A DNA stretch of 64,000 nt. It comes from Mycobacterium sp. IS-836 (GTDB lineage Bacteria > Actinomycetota > Actinomycetes > Mycobacteriales > Mycobacteriaceae). The DNA lies in NCBI RefSeq assembly GCF_001954275.1, contig NZ_MBEU01000004.1, forward strand, positions 167,773-231,772, given 5' to 3'. The notes under the pieces are model-generated. The model made no database searches. It was not told where the DNA came from and was given only the letters and a program-made list of their open reading frames with translations. Positions 1-12,184 of this stretch are shown in pieces (the first letter of the stretch is position 1; each line of letters opens with the position of its first letter). Both the position numbers and the translations under genes were made by a program.

Positions 1-1
1 C

Positions 2-3685
<3,684 letters not shown>

Positions 3686-3706
3686 CGTCCGTCTCGCTAG
3701 CGCCTT

Positions 3707-3769
3707 CGCCGAGGCTGTAAATCTGCAGAGAAAGTGCGAGTAGAGGCCTGCAGAATTACAGGCTCGGCG
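3707..3769. terminator. Long imperfect hairpin between convergent genes
   Basis: Two 22-base arms, at 3707-3728 and 3748-3769, are inverted copies with only two mismatches (CGCCGAGGCTGTAAATCTGCAG against the complement of the second arm), with a 19-base spacer. It lies between the methyltransferase (+) and msrB (-), so it may end transcription from both sides. There is no U-tract. The long, nearly perfect arms could also mark a small dispersed repeat. Confidence 0.6.
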
Positions 3770-3782
3770 TGAAAACTCTGCG

Positions 3783-4193
3783 CTAGGCGCTCGCCGGGAC
3801 GAGGCGCAGCGAGATCGAGTTGATGCAGTACCGCTGATCCGTGGGCGTGGGATAACCCTCGCCGGCGAACACGTGGCCCAGGTGACTGTGGCAGTTGGCG
3901 CACAGCACCTCGGTGCGCGTCGTGCCCATCGAATGGTCGGGGCGGAGTATCACCGCGTCGGAGTTGGCCGGGTCGAAGAACGACGGCCAGCCGCAGTGCG
4001 ACTCGAATTTCTCTGTGCTGCGGAACAATTCGGCCCCGCACGCCCGGCACTGGTAAACGCCCTCTGTTTTGGTGTCGGTGTACTCACCGGTGAACGGCCG
4101 CTCGGTACCGGCGCGCCGGAGCACCTGGAACTCCTCCGGCGTGAGCTTTTTGCGCCACTCGTCTTCGGTCAGCTGCAGCTTCGGGCTAGTCAT
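3783..4193 (-). CDS. msrB: Peptide-methionine (R)-S-oxide reductase
   Basis: Repairs methionine-R-sulfoxide in proteins in the cytoplasm. It has 136 aa, the same as M. tuberculosis MsrB (Rv2674). The four zinc cysteines are C49/C52 (CRAC) and C98/C101 (CANC); the resolving Cys is probably C67 (HCGWPSF), and the catalytic Cys is C123 in RYCINS. The ATG overlaps the aftC stop by ATGA, so it is probably translated from the aftC message. Confidence 0.95.
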   Translation of the reverse strand: MTSPKLQLTEDEWRKKLTPEEFQVLRRAGTERPFTGEYTDTKTEGVYQCRACGAELFRSTEKFESHCGWPSFFDPANSDAVILRPDHSMGTTRTEVLCANCHSHLGHVFAGEGYPTPTDQRYCINSISLRLVPASA

Positions 4194-5464
4194 GCATCCA
4201 CGCTAGCTCGCTCCGGCTTGGCCGTCAGCCACGCCGGATCGATCCCGCCGTCCAGCCGGTCCTCGGCCTTGGCGTCGGAATACCGGAAGTACAGCACCGT
4301 AAACGTCACGATCAGCAGCAGCGACCAGCCGTAGGTGATCTTCAGGTATTCCAGCGCGCGCCCGTATCTCATCCAGTTGAACAGCAGCCAGCGGTCCAGC
4401 GTCATGAAGCCATAGATCCCCAGCCACGCCGGCCAGTTGCGGATCACCGAGTTGCGCAGCACGACGGTCATCAGGAAGGGAAACAGCATCATCGAGTAGT
4501 AGCCCTGGGCCAGCGACAGCACCAGGAACGACCACAGCAGCAGCACGCCCGTCGACGTGGTGAACCAGAACAGCGGGTCGCGGGTGCGGTAGTAGCGGAG
4601 CAGCCACAGGGCGCCAATCGCGATCAGCGTGAACAGGATTCGCAGGAACACGATCAGCCAGGTGGGCAGCCCGAAGTACACGCCGTTGCCCTCGATCGAG
4701 CTGTTGAAGTAATCGCGGGTGCCCATGATGTAAGGCACCGTACGGGTGACGAAGTCCATCGGGTCGCTCACCAACGGCCAGGCGGCCAGGTTGATGACGA
4801 CGGGGACCGCGAACGCCGGCACCAGCGTCCGCCACTGCCGGTTCAGCAGCGGCAGCAACAGCAGCGGCCCCAGCACGGGTTTGAGCGTCAACGTCAGGCC
4901 GATCGCCAACCCGGCCCACCATTGTCGGCTCACCCTGCCGTCCAGCAGCCAGCGCAGGAACAGCATCTCGGCGAGCAACACGCAGCCGTTGATGTTGGTG
5001 AACACCAGCGTGTTGGTCACGGTCTCGGTGCAGAACATCGCCAGCAGCAGGGCGGGGGCGGCCACCGAGGACAGCGTGAACTTGAACAGCCGCAGCAACA
5101 GGTACCAGGCGATCAGGATGGCGATGGTGTTGATCAGGATGAACAGGTAGCGCGACGGCGCGAACGGCAGGTATCCGAACGGCGCCATCAGCAGCGTGCC
5201 GCCCGGGGGATACAGGTAGTGCGGGTCGACGTAGTCGAAGTGCTCGTTGTAGATGTCCCAGCCGCGCCGGAAGTTCAGCACCGCGCGGTAGACCGGCTTG
5301 AAATCGTCGGTGATGTTGCCGTTGGTGGTGACCACGATGCTGCGATGCAGGACCGACAGGATGGCCACCGGCCACAGCGCCGACCGCAATATCGTCGCCG
5401 TACTCGGTGCGCCGGTGCGGGGTCGAAAGGCGTCGGAGAGCGCGGTCACCAGCGCACCGTACAC
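4190..5464 (-). CDS. aftC: Alpha-(1->3)-arabinofuranosyltransferase AftC
   Basis: Membrane glycosyltransferase (GT-C fold) that adds the alpha-1,3 branch to mycobacterial arabinan, using decaprenyl-phosphoarabinose outside the membrane. I chose the GTG at 5464 (VYGALVTALSDAFRPRTG), which gives 424 aa, near the M. tuberculosis size; the frame runs further upstream but that part reads as a shadow. About ten hydrophobic segments are visible. The short loop NITDDFKPVY carries the paired acidic residues typical of GT-C enzymes, and the following text (NFRRGWDIYNEHFDYVDPHY) is highly conserved. Confidence 0.93.
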   Translation of the reverse strand: MYGALVTALSDAFRPRTGAPSTATILRSALWPVAILSVLHRSIVVTTNGNITDDFKPVYRAVLNFRRGWDIYNEHFDYVDPHYLYPPGGTLLMAPFGYLPFAPSRYLFILINTIAILIAWYLLLRLFKFTLSSVAAPALLLAMFCTETVTNTLVFTNINGCVLLAEMLFLRWLLDGRVSRQWWAGLAIGLTLTLKPVLGPLLLLPLLNRQWRTLVPAFAVPVVINLAAWPLVSDPMDFVTRTVPYIMGTRDYFNSSIEGNGVYFGLPTWLIVFLRILFTLIAIGALWLLRYYRTRDPLFWFTTSTGVLLLWSFLVLSLAQGYYSMMLFPFLMTVVLRNSVIRNWPAWLGIYGFMTLDRWLLFNWMRYGRALEYLKITYGWSLLLIVTFTVLYFRYSDAKAEDRLDGGIDPAWLTAKPERASVDA

Positions 5465-5484
5465 CGGGGGGAGGGGACCAAGTA

Positions 5485-7044
5485 TCAGGCGGGGCAGTAG
5501 GTGTCGGTTCCGGGCAGCTTGCCGCTGTTGAGATAGCCGATCAGCGGCGGCACCGCGCACGGCGAGTAGATGCTGGCGCCGTGGCCGATGCCCTGCCACA
5601 TCACCCGCTTGCTGGCGGCGTTGGCGTTGATGATCGTGGCGGCGGTCGCGGCGACCCCTTCGCTGCCCACGATCGGGTCGTTCTGCACGCCGGAGAGCAG
5701 GACGTCGACCTTGAGCTTCTTCGGCGGCGCGGGCGGCGAACCGGTGGGCCAGTGCACGCATTTGACCAAGTTGAGCGCGGCGACCGTGCCGAACTGCGGG
5801 TAGAGCTTGCCCCACGCGACGACCAGTTCGCGAACCCGGTCCGGGGTGGGGCGGTTGATCGCATCGCTGCAGGAGTTGACGAACTGGCCGTCAGAGTCCT
5901 GGGTGGCATCGGCGTGGTTGATCAAGCTGTTCAGCTGGTTGGCGTCACCGGAGCGCGCCGCCGCCAACGCGTTGGCCAGGCTGGTGGTGGCGCCGACGCG
6001 GCCGCCGGACGGGAAGCCCAACGCGACGGTCACGGCGTTGGCGACCTGCGCCACCGACGCGCCGCCGGGCCCCTTGCCGGCGCGGGCGTCGGCCAGCAGC
6101 GCGCTGACGGCACCCTTGGGATCGGCGCCGAGCGCGCAGTTCACCGCAATGCACTGCGCGGCGAACGCGTCGAGCGCGGCCTGCTGGCCCTTGACCTGTT
6201 GTTCGGCGGCCGCTTCGGCGTTGACGCCCAAGGCAATTGGCGAGTCGAGGATCAAGCGCGCGACCTTGTCGGGCCGAGATGCGGCATAGGCCAGCGCCAC
6301 CTGGGCGCCGTTGCCGATGCCGACGAGAGCGACGGCCGGCACGTCCCACAGGCTGCGCAGCCGCTCGATGTCCGACGCGGCGTGTGCGTTGTCGTAGGCG
6401 TTGTCGCCGGGCGCGATGGCGTCGGTGCAGTTCGTGGTCGCGGTGTTGGCGATGTCGGACAGGTTGGCGACCGGGTCGTCGCCGGTCTGGAATTGCGCCT
6501 GATCGCGCATGGCCGTGCGGGCGAAATGATCCCGGCAGTCGATCGGGCTCGACATGCCGATGCCGCGGCGGTCCACCGCGACGATCGGGTGGGTCTGCAG
6601 GACGTCGCCGCCCGCCTGCGAGAGCCAGACCGGCAGCTGCGCCGACGACGCCAGGTCGGAACCGGTGGTGAAGACGAGGGGCCCGGCGTCCTTCGGGGTT
6701 TGGCTCGACCGCGCGCGGACCACACCGATGGTCACGGTCCCGGACCCGCCGTTGACCGGGTCGAGGTCGGCGTCGTAGTTCGCGCAGTCGAGTTGGATCC
6801 CGGTCGGGGGCCGCAGCGCCGCGTCGTTGAAAAGCTGCGACGTGCAGTCGTGCCAGGACAGGTCGTTCTTGGGCGCCGCGATCGGCGACGGACCGGGCGG
6901 CGGCGGCTTCGTCGTGGCCGCGCCCTGCGGGCGGGCACCGGAATTCGTGGCGAACCGCGGGTCGGCGCCCAGGCCCGGGACGCAGCCGGCGACCAGGACG
7001 CTCGCCGCGACCAGGATCGCCGCGGACGCCAGCTGCCGACTCAT
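5485..7044 (-). CDS. Secreted lipoprotein, alpha/beta-hydrolase (TAP-like peptidase) family, Rv2672-like
   Basis: 519 aa from the ATG at 7044. The signal peptide ends in a lipobox LVAGC with Cys21, followed by a Pro-rich linker (about residues 42-60), so it is a lipid-anchored outer-face protein. The body resembles mycobacterial secreted tripeptidyl-aminopeptidase-like hydrolases, and a His is present near the C-terminus (QGIGHGAS). The nucleophile elbow reads GIGNG (242-246), with Gly244 where the Ser of GxSxG is expected, so catalysis by the usual triad is doubtful. The longer upstream frame is a shadow of the RibD-like gene. Confidence 0.85.
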   Translation of the reverse strand: MSRQLASAAILVAASVLVAGCVPGLGADPRFATNSGARPQGAATTKPPPPGPSPIAAPKNDLSWHDCTSQLFNDAALRPPTGIQLDCANYDADLDPVNGGSGTVTIGVVRARSSQTPKDAGPLVFTTGSDLASSAQLPVWLSQAGGDVLQTHPIVAVDRRGIGMSSPIDCRDHFARTAMRDQAQFQTGDDPVANLSDIANTATTNCTDAIAPGDNAYDNAHAASDIERLRSLWDVPAVALVGIGNGAQVALAYAASRPDKVARLILDSPIALGVNAEAAAEQQVKGQQAALDAFAAQCIAVNCALGADPKGAVSALLADARAGKGPGGASVAQVANAVTVALGFPSGGRVGATTSLANALAAARSGDANQLNSLINHADATQDSDGQFVNSCSDAINRPTPDRVRELVVAWGKLYPQFGTVAALNLVKCVHWPTGSPPAPPKKLKVDVLLSGVQNDPIVGSEGVAATAATIINANAASKRVMWQGIGHGASIYSPCAVPPLIGYLNSGKLPGTDTYCPA

Positions 7045-7058
7045 GCCGACCACAGTAG

Positions 7059-7823
7059 CTAGACCTTCACGTAGCGGGTGTATAGGTAGCCGGCGTCGTC
7101 GCCGAGAACATGCGCGCAGCGCATCGGCCTCAGCACCTGGCCCGGGCCGGTCGCGATGCGCCGGGCCAGGCCGCCGACCACGTAGGGCGCGATGGTCAGG
7201 CACAGCTCGTCGAGCAGGTCGCGTTGGACGAACGCGCCCAGCAGCATCGGCCCGCCCTCGGTCAGGACGCGGCGCATGCCGCGCGCCCCGAGGATCGCCA
7301 GCAGCGCGGCCTCGTCGACCCTGTCCGGATCGCTGCCGGAGCAGTCGATCACCTCGGCAAGACCGGAGAGCCGGCGGCGTGTCGCATCGGCGGCCGCCGT
7401 GCAGGTGAGCACCAGCGGTGACACTTCGGTACGGGTGAACACCGCCATGTCCCGGTCGAGGTGACCCGATTTCGTCACGATCGCCAGTTGCGGGACTTCG
7501 CTTTGCGCGCGGGCCTGCCGCCGCTGGCGTTGGACGGCGCCCAGATGCGCCCCAGAGTATCCCTCGATGCGGACGGTGCCCGCGCCGACCACGATGACAT
7601 CGGCGAGCTCGCGGAGCAGGTGGAAGATGAATCGGTCGCCGGGCCCGGCCATGGTGCCGGTTTTGCCGTCGGCGGTGGCGCCGCCGTCCAGGCTGGTGAT
7701 GAAGTTCGCCCGCACCCATGTCCCGTCTCGGTCGGGATACGCGTAGAGCTGGGGGAGTTCGCCGTCGTCGAGTTCGCGCGCCGAGCCGAGCAGCGTCAGC
7801 GGCGGCGCCTCAGGAAGGGGCAT
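7059..7823 (-). CDS. RibD C-terminal-domain reductase (Rv2671-like)
   Basis: 254 aa single-domain protein of the RibD_C/dihydrofolate reductase fold. TWVRANFITSLDGGATADGKTG near the N-terminus and VLTEGGPMLLGAFVQRDLLDE near the C-terminus are typical of NADPH-dependent RibD reductase domains. The deaminase half of bifunctional RibD is absent. The M. tuberculosis homologue Rv2671 has been reported to provide a back-up dihydrofolate reductase activity, so its role may be in folate rather than riboflavin synthesis. It starts head to head with the ATPase gene. Confidence 0.88.
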   Translation of the reverse strand: MPLPEAPPLTLLGSARELDDGELPQLYAYPDRDGTWVRANFITSLDGGATADGKTGTMAGPGDRFIFHLLRELADVIVVGAGTVRIEGYSGAHLGAVQRQRRQARAQSEVPQLAIVTKSGHLDRDMAVFTRTEVSPLVLTCTAAADATRRRLSGLAEVIDCSGSDPDRVDEAALLAILGARGMRRVLTEGGPMLLGAFVQRDLLDELCLTIAPYVVGGLARRIATGPGQVLRPMRCAHVLGDDAGYLYTRYVKV

Positions 7824-7857
7824 GGGCTCGATTGCAGCACGCCGCTACAGTTCCTGC

Positions 7858-8898
7858 ATGCACGGGTCCGCTTCCGGCCGGGTGGCTCACCTGGTGGATC
7901 GGCATCCCACCGTGTCGCCCGAGCGGCTGATCGCCCAATTGCGGCCGCCCCCAACGTTCGCCGACGTGAGCTTCGCGACATACCGCCCGGATCCGGCGGA
8001 ACCCACCCAGGCGGCCGCCGTCGTGGCCTGCCGGGATTTCTGCGGGGAGGCGGTGCGGCGCCGGGCCGGCCGCCGAAAGTTGTTCGGCAGGCGGGCGGTA
8101 TTGCCCGGCGTCGGGCTGTATCTGGACGGCGGTTTCGGGGTGGGCAAGACTCACCTGCTGGCCTCGGCCTACTACGAGTTGCCGGGCCCCAAGGCGTTCG
8201 CGACATTTGGGGAGCTGACCCAGCTGGCCGGGGTGTTCGGCTTCGCCGAGTGCATCGACCTGCTGTCCGACTACACGGCGGTGTGCATCGACGAGTTCGA
8301 ACTCGACGACCCGGGCAACACCACCCTGATCTCGCGGATGCTCTCGTCGCTGGTCGAGCGGGGTGTGTCGGTGGCCGCCACCTCCAATACCCTGCCCGAG
8401 CAACTCGGTGAGGGCCGGTTTGCAGCCCAGGACTTTCTGCGTGAAATCAACACGCTGGCAAGAATTTTCACCACGGTGCGGATCGAGGGCCCGGACTACC
8501 GGCACCGCGATCTGCCCCCGGCGCCGCCGCCGCTGCCGGACGATCAGGTCGCCGCGCGCGCCGCGGCGGTCGAGGGCGCGACGCTCGACGACTTCGACGC
8601 GCTGTGCGCGCACCTGGCGACCATGCACCCGTCGCGGTATCTGACCCTGATCGAGGGGGTGACGGCCGTGTTCTTGACGGGCGTGCACGGCATCGACGAC
8701 CAGAACGTCGCGCTGCGGCTGGTGTCGCTGACCGATCGCTTGTACGACGCCGGCATCCCGGTGATGGCGTCGGGGGCGAAGCTGGACACCATCTTCAGCG
8801 AGGAGATGCTGGCCGGCGGGTACCGGAAGAAGTATTTGCGGGCCACGTCACGGCTGTTGGCGCTGACCGCCGCCGTCAACGCACCTCGCGGGTCATGA
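7858..8898 (+). CDS. AFG1/ZapE-family ATPase (Rv2670c-like)
   Basis: P-loop ATPase of about 346 aa. Walker A is GGFGVGKTH near residue 90 and Walker B is AVCIDEFELDD near residue 140; the sensor-like segment VAATSNTLPEQLGEGRFAAQDF is typical of the AFG1/ZapE family. I took the ATG at 7858 (MHGSASGRVAHLVDRHP). An in-frame ATG at 7822 would overlap the divergent RibD-like start by two bases and adds a basic, unconserved-looking tail. The cellular role in mycobacteria is not established. Confidence 0.85.
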   Translation: MHGSASGRVAHLVDRHPTVSPERLIAQLRPPPTFADVSFATYRPDPAEPTQAAAVVACRDFCGEAVRRRAGRRKLFGRRAVLPGVGLYLDGGFGVGKTHLLASAYYELPGPKAFATFGELTQLAGVFGFAECIDLLSDYTAVCIDEFELDDPGNTTLISRMLSSLVERGVSVAATSNTLPEQLGEGRFAAQDFLREINTLARIFTTVRIEGPDYRHRDLPPAPPPLPDDQVAARAAAVEGATLDDFDALCAHLATMHPSRYLTLIEGVTAVFLTGVHGIDDQNVALRLVSLTDRLYDAGIPVMASGAKLDTIFSEEMLAGGYRKKYLRATSRLLALTAAVNAPRGS

Positions 8899-9385
8899 CG
8901 AAGTCGTCCTCGGTGGCGTCGCCCACCTGAAACGTCCTGGTGCCGCTGACGTCGAAACCGCTCCTGGCGTAAAAGCGTTGTGCGCGTTGGTTTTTCTGGT
9001 TGACGCCGAGCCAGACGCGGCGCACGCCCCAGTCGGCGGCCAGGGCCAGCGCGCGCTCCATCAGCGCCGTCGCGACCCCGGTGCCGTGCAGCTCCGGCAG
9101 GACGTAGAGCTTCGACAGCTCGGCGGCCGCAACGGCGCGAACGAGCATGGCGTACCCGATGATTCGGCCGTTCCGCGCTGCGGTGAGTACGGCATGTTGC
9201 GGGTCGGCCAGGTATTCCGCGAAGCGGTCGGCCGACAGGTGGGCGTCGATGAACGACGCGATGTTCTCCGGCGCCAGCGACGGCGGGCACGCCAGCGGGA
9301 AGGTGCGCGCGGCGACCGCGGCCAGCTCGTCGGCGTCGACGCAATCCGTCGTGGCGAGGTGAACCTCGAGCGTCAGAGGTTCCAC
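8876..9385 (-). CDS. GNAT-family N-acetyltransferase (Rv2669-like)
   Basis: 169 aa from the GTG at 9385. The acetyl-CoA binding segment reads LSKLYVLPELHGTGVATALM, followed by VRRVWLGVNQKNQRAQRFYARSGF, the classical GNAT motifs A and B. The acceptor substrate is unknown. The start lies inside the last codons of the exported protein upstream (13-base overlap), and its end converges on the ATPase gene with a 23-base overlap. The longer open frame above 9385 is a shadow. Confidence 0.85.
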   Translation of the reverse strand: MEPLTLEVHLATTDCVDADELAAVAARTFPLACPPSLAPENIASFIDAHLSADRFAEYLADPQHAVLTAARNGRIIGYAMLVRAVAAAELSKLYVLPELHGTGVATALMERALALAADWGVRRVWLGVNQKNQRAQRFYARSGFDVSGTRTFQVGDATEDDFVMTREVR

Positions 9386-9900
9386 TGCGCGAGATGCTGG
9401 CCCGTCTTCTTGTCCAGCAGTACGACATTGGAGACCGGATCCCGGTAGGCGTCCCAGTACACCCCGCCCCGGACGATCGCCCCGTTGGGCGCATTCGTGA
9501 GCACGTTGTCCAGCGCGTCGGGTGCGTCGGTCGCACGCGGCTTGTAGGCGTCGGCGAATGGAGTCACCCCGTCGAAGCTGAACACGGTCGCCAAGATGAA
9601 CGGGTTGGGCACCCGGATCGCGCGGACCGTCACATCCGCCCGGTTGGGGGTGCTGCCGGGGAAGCTTTTGATCGGAACGCCGCTGCGCGTGTAGCCGAAT
9701 CCGGGCGGCGGGTCGCAGGGGGCCACGCTGCTGACGGTGACGTCGGCGATGTAGGTGTCGGTGGCCACCCGCAGCGTGTCGCCGATGTGTCCGATCGGTG
9801 CGTCTTGAGCCCGCGCGGGCGGAGCCGCAAACCCGACGGCGGTCACGCTCGCGGCGGCAACCAGGAAGGCGGACAGGGCGATCAGCCAGCGATGCATCAT
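9373..9900 (-). CDS. Exported protein, Rv2668-like (possible MPT63-type fold)
   Basis: 175 aa with a clear signal peptide (hydrophobic residues 5-25, cleavage probably after ARAQ or PARA near residue 31). The mature part is beta-rich, with GDTLRVATDTYIADVTVSSVAPCDPPPG. It resembles the DUF1942/MPT63-like immunoglobulin-fold proteins secreted by mycobacteria, but I am not certain of that. It lies between clpC2 and the GNAT gene on the same strand. Confidence 0.8.
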   Translation of the reverse strand: MMHRWLIALSAFLVAAASVTAVGFAAPPARAQDAPIGHIGDTLRVATDTYIADVTVSSVAPCDPPPGFGYTRSGVPIKSFPGSTPNRADVTVRAIRVPNPFILATVFSFDGVTPFADAYKPRATDAPDALDNVLTNAPNGAIVRGGVYWDAYRDPVSNVVLLDKKTGQHLAQWNL

Positions 9901-9918
9901 CGCATGATTGCACAGGCG

Positions 9919-10656
9919 CTATGCAGAAGGGGAGGGGTGCTTCCCGCTGGCCAGTGCTTCGAGCGCCGCCGCGGCATCGTCATCAACCCGTTCCTTGTCG
10001 ACGCCGGCGGAGTGCAGCGGTCCCGCCCCGTCCTCGAGTTCGAGCAGGGCCATCAGCATGTGTTCGGTGCCAATGTAGTTGTGGCCCAGCCGAAGTGCCT
10101 CGCGGAAGGTCAGCTCCAGCACCTTGCGCGCCGGGCCGCTGAACGGGATGAGTTTGGGAGGCTCTCCGGTGGACGGGGGAAGGGTTATGGCGGCCCGGAG
10201 CGCCTTGACGTCGACCTGTTGCCGTTGCAGCAGCTGCGTGGCCAATGCGGCCGGATCGTCCAGCACGCCGAGCAGCAGATGGTCGGGGGTGATCTCGGCG
10301 TTGGCCGCCTGATGCGCGGCGTTCTGGGCCGCGACGACGGCGTTGCGGGCCCGCGGCGTGAAGCGCCCGAAACCCTGTTCGGGATCAAGGGTGGTGGCCT
10401 CGGGCCGAGGAACGAATCGTTTCTGCGCGGCCTGTTTGGTGACGCCCATGCTCTTGCCGATGTCCGTCCAGGAGGCCCCCGATCGGCGCGCCTGGTCGAC
10501 GAAGTGCCCGATCAAGTGGTCGGCGACCTCACCCAGATGCTCGGCCGCCAGAACGGCGTCGGCGAGTTGATCAAGCGCGTCGGTGTGCACCTGCTTGATC
10601 GCGTTGATCATCTCGTCGAGGCGCACGGGATAGGCGATCGGCGTGGAATCGGGCAT
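9919..10656 (-). CDS. clpC2: ClpC2: Clp N-domain protein with N-terminal helix-turn-helix region
   Basis: 245 aa, close to M. tuberculosis ClpC2 (Rv2667), with no ATPase module. The N-terminal half carries a helix-turn-helix-like segment (SWTDIGKSMGVTKQAAQKRF, about residues 62-81). The C-terminal half is a double Clp repeat (FTPRARNAVVAAQNAA and FSGPARKVLELTFREALRLGHNYIGTEHMLMALL), as in the ClpC1 N-domain. The homologue is reported to sequester ClpC1-targeting compounds and to repress its own gene. Two palindromes directly upstream fit autoregulation. The ATG at 10656 lies 4 bases from the nearer palindrome. Confidence 0.92.
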   Translation of the reverse strand: MPDSTPIAYPVRLDEMINAIKQVHTDALDQLADAVLAAEHLGEVADHLIGHFVDQARRSGASWTDIGKSMGVTKQAAQKRFVPRPEATTLDPEQGFGRFTPRARNAVVAAQNAAHQAANAEITPDHLLLGVLDDPAALATQLLQRQQVDVKALRAAITLPPSTGEPPKLIPFSGPARKVLELTFREALRLGHNYIGTEHMLMALLELEDGAGPLHSAGVDKERVDDDAAAALEALASGKHPSPSA

Positions 10657-10659
10657 ATC

Positions 10660-10705
10660 GTCAACGGTAGGTTGACGACCCGGGTGATGTCAACCCAGGG
10701 TTGAC
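10660..10705 (-). promoter_or_regulatory. clpC2 promoter with two identical operator palindromes
   Basis: GTCAAC-N5-GTTGAC occurs twice, at 10660-10676 and 10689-10705, 29 bases apart. On the minus strand the outer site contains a -35-like TTGACA (10693-10688), and 18 bases later a -10-like TACCGT (10669-10664) falls in the inner site. Transcription would then begin at about the ATG, giving a leaderless message. A repressor bound here would cover both promoter boxes; ClpC2 itself, with its helix-turn-helix region, is the obvious candidate. The sites are seen; the regulator is inferred. Confidence 0.75.
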
Positions 10706-10764
10706 GGTTAATGCTTTGTTACACGTAGTGCGGCCCGCTACCTGCGCTGACACAATGCTGACTC

Positions 10765-11106
10765 ATGAAACTACTTCTGACCCTGGCAGGTTTTGCTGCC
10801 GTGATCGGCCTGGCCGCGCCCGCGCACGCCGATAGCACCGACGACGCATTCATTGCCTCGCTCAAAGCCGCCGGCATCACCTATTCCGACTCCGATGCCG
10901 CGGTCGGGGCGGGCAAATGGGTGTGCGACAAGGTAAACGGGGGCACCGACGTGTCGACTGTCGTCAAGACGCTCGCAACCAAGAACGCCTCGCTGAACCC
11001 GGACAAAGCCGCTAAGTTCGCGGCCATCGCCCAGACCACGTACTGCCCGGACACCGCATCGGACAGCAGCTCGAGCCCGAGCTCTGACACCCCCGCGCCG
11101 TCGTAG
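10765..11106 (+). CDS. Small exported DUF732 protein
   Basis: 113 aa. Signal peptide with cleavage after AHA (about residue 22), then a helical DUF732 domain with the two conserved Cys (WVCDKVNGG and TTYCPD) and a Ser/Pro-rich tail. DUF732 proteins are abundant secreted or cell-surface proteins of mycobacteria with no defined function. It stands apart from clpC2, which is divergent. Confidence 0.85.
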   Translation: MKLLLTLAGFAAVIGLAAPAHADSTDDAFIASLKAAGITYSDSDAAVGAGKWVCDKVNGGTDVSTVVKTLATKNASLNPDKAAKFAAIAQTTYCPDTASDSSSSPSSDTPAPS

Positions 11107-11109
11107 GAG

Positions 11110-11727
11110 TCAATCTTCGGCCGGCGCCGCCTCGCCCTGGTCGGGTTGCGTGGTTGGCCCGCGGCGGCCGCCGGGCGGCCGGCCGAGTTCCAGCGGCCCC
11201 AGCCCGGGAATGGTGCGCGGGGGCGTCGGCACCGATCGTTGCTTCCGCCAGTGGCCTGCCCGCGAGAGCCGCCAGTCGGCCGCCCATCTCCACTCGTAGA
11301 CCTCGGGCGTGCTCAGATTCCACGCCAGCGCCGCCATCCTCAGGCCGGTGCCGCGGGCTTCCATCCACGAGGCGATCACCCAGACCCTGTCGAGGTCCTC
11401 GTCGGGAATTTCAAAACCCCACGACAGTTCTTCGTCGTCGCAACCCATCGAGGGGCGTATCGCGGGTTTCGGCGTCGAGACGTCGAACCGATTGCCGTCC
11501 GCTTCGAGGTCGAGCCCCACTTCGTAACGCACGGTTGGCCCCGCCATCCGCAGCCTCACCTCCAGCCGGGCCTGGCCCCGGCGGCGCGGTGTGAGCCGAT
11601 CGATAACCATCACGACGCCTTTGGCGCGCGGGTTTTTGTGCTGTGCCCGTAGCCGATTCGCGAGGGCAATGAGCCCGAGCACAGCGATGATGCCGACAAA
11701 GACGTCGAGAACGATGAGGGCCGCCAC
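11110..11727 (-). CDS. Hypothetical protein with one N-terminal membrane segment
   Basis: 205 aa, family not recognised. Residues 3-23 (ALIVLDVFVGIIAVLGLIAL) form a membrane anchor, followed by a basic stretch, a beta-rich part (ARLEVRLRMAGPTVRYEVGLDLEA), a Trp-rich helical part (ALAWNLSTPEVYEWRWAADWRLS) and a Pro/Gly-rich disordered tail. The length and codon pattern support a real gene. It is nested between two DUF732 genes on the other strand. Confidence 0.65.
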   Translation of the reverse strand: MAALIVLDVFVGIIAVLGLIALANRLRAQHKNPRAKGVVMVIDRLTPRRRGQARLEVRLRMAGPTVRYEVGLDLEADGNRFDVSTPKPAIRPSMGCDDEELSWGFEIPDEDLDRVWVIASWMEARGTGLRMAALAWNLSTPEVYEWRWAADWRLSRAGHWRKQRSVPTPPRTIPGLGPLELGRPPGGRRGPTTQPDQGEAAPAED

Positions 11728-11813
11728 GTCGTCCTAGATAACACCATCCGCCCACGGGCCCGGCATTCGCCCGGGATGCACACCGGCGTGGCCTCTGTCA
11801 GAATCGGGGAGCT

Positions 11814-12164
11814 ATGAGACGTCTGCCGATGCTGTTCAGCGTCGCCACCATGATCGCCCTGGCCGCGCCGGCGCATGCGGACAACACGGTCAATGGCAAC
11901 GATCAAGCCTTTCTCGCCGCGCTCAACCAAGCCGGGCTGACCTATCAAGATCCCGACCGCGCGGTGGCGGCCGGCAAAAAGGTGTGCGATCTGGTCAACG
12001 GGGGAATGGCCGCCGTGGACGTCGTCAAGAACCTGGAGCAATACAACCCCGGGTTCGCGGGCGACGGTGCGGCGAAGTTCACGGGCATCGCGGCGGAGGC
12101 GTACTGCCCCGCCGCCCTCGCCCGCGCGCGTCAGGACGCATCGCTCGCGGCCTTGGGGCGCTGA
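11814..12164 (+). CDS. Small exported DUF732 protein
   Basis: 116 aa. Signal peptide cleaved after AHA near residue 22, then a DUF732 domain with the conserved pair of Cys (KVCDLVNGG and EAYCPAAL). It is a clear paralogue of the protein at 10765-11106, sharing the ITY/LTY turn and the VCD-VNGG core. No known function. Confidence 0.85.
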   Translation: MRRLPMLFSVATMIALAAPAHADNTVNGNDQAFLAALNQAGLTYQDPDRAVAAGKKVCDLVNGGMAAVDVVKNLEQYNPGFAGDGAAKFTGIAAEAYCPAALARARQDASLAALGR

Positions 12165-12184
12165 CGGGCGTCCATCCTGGACCA

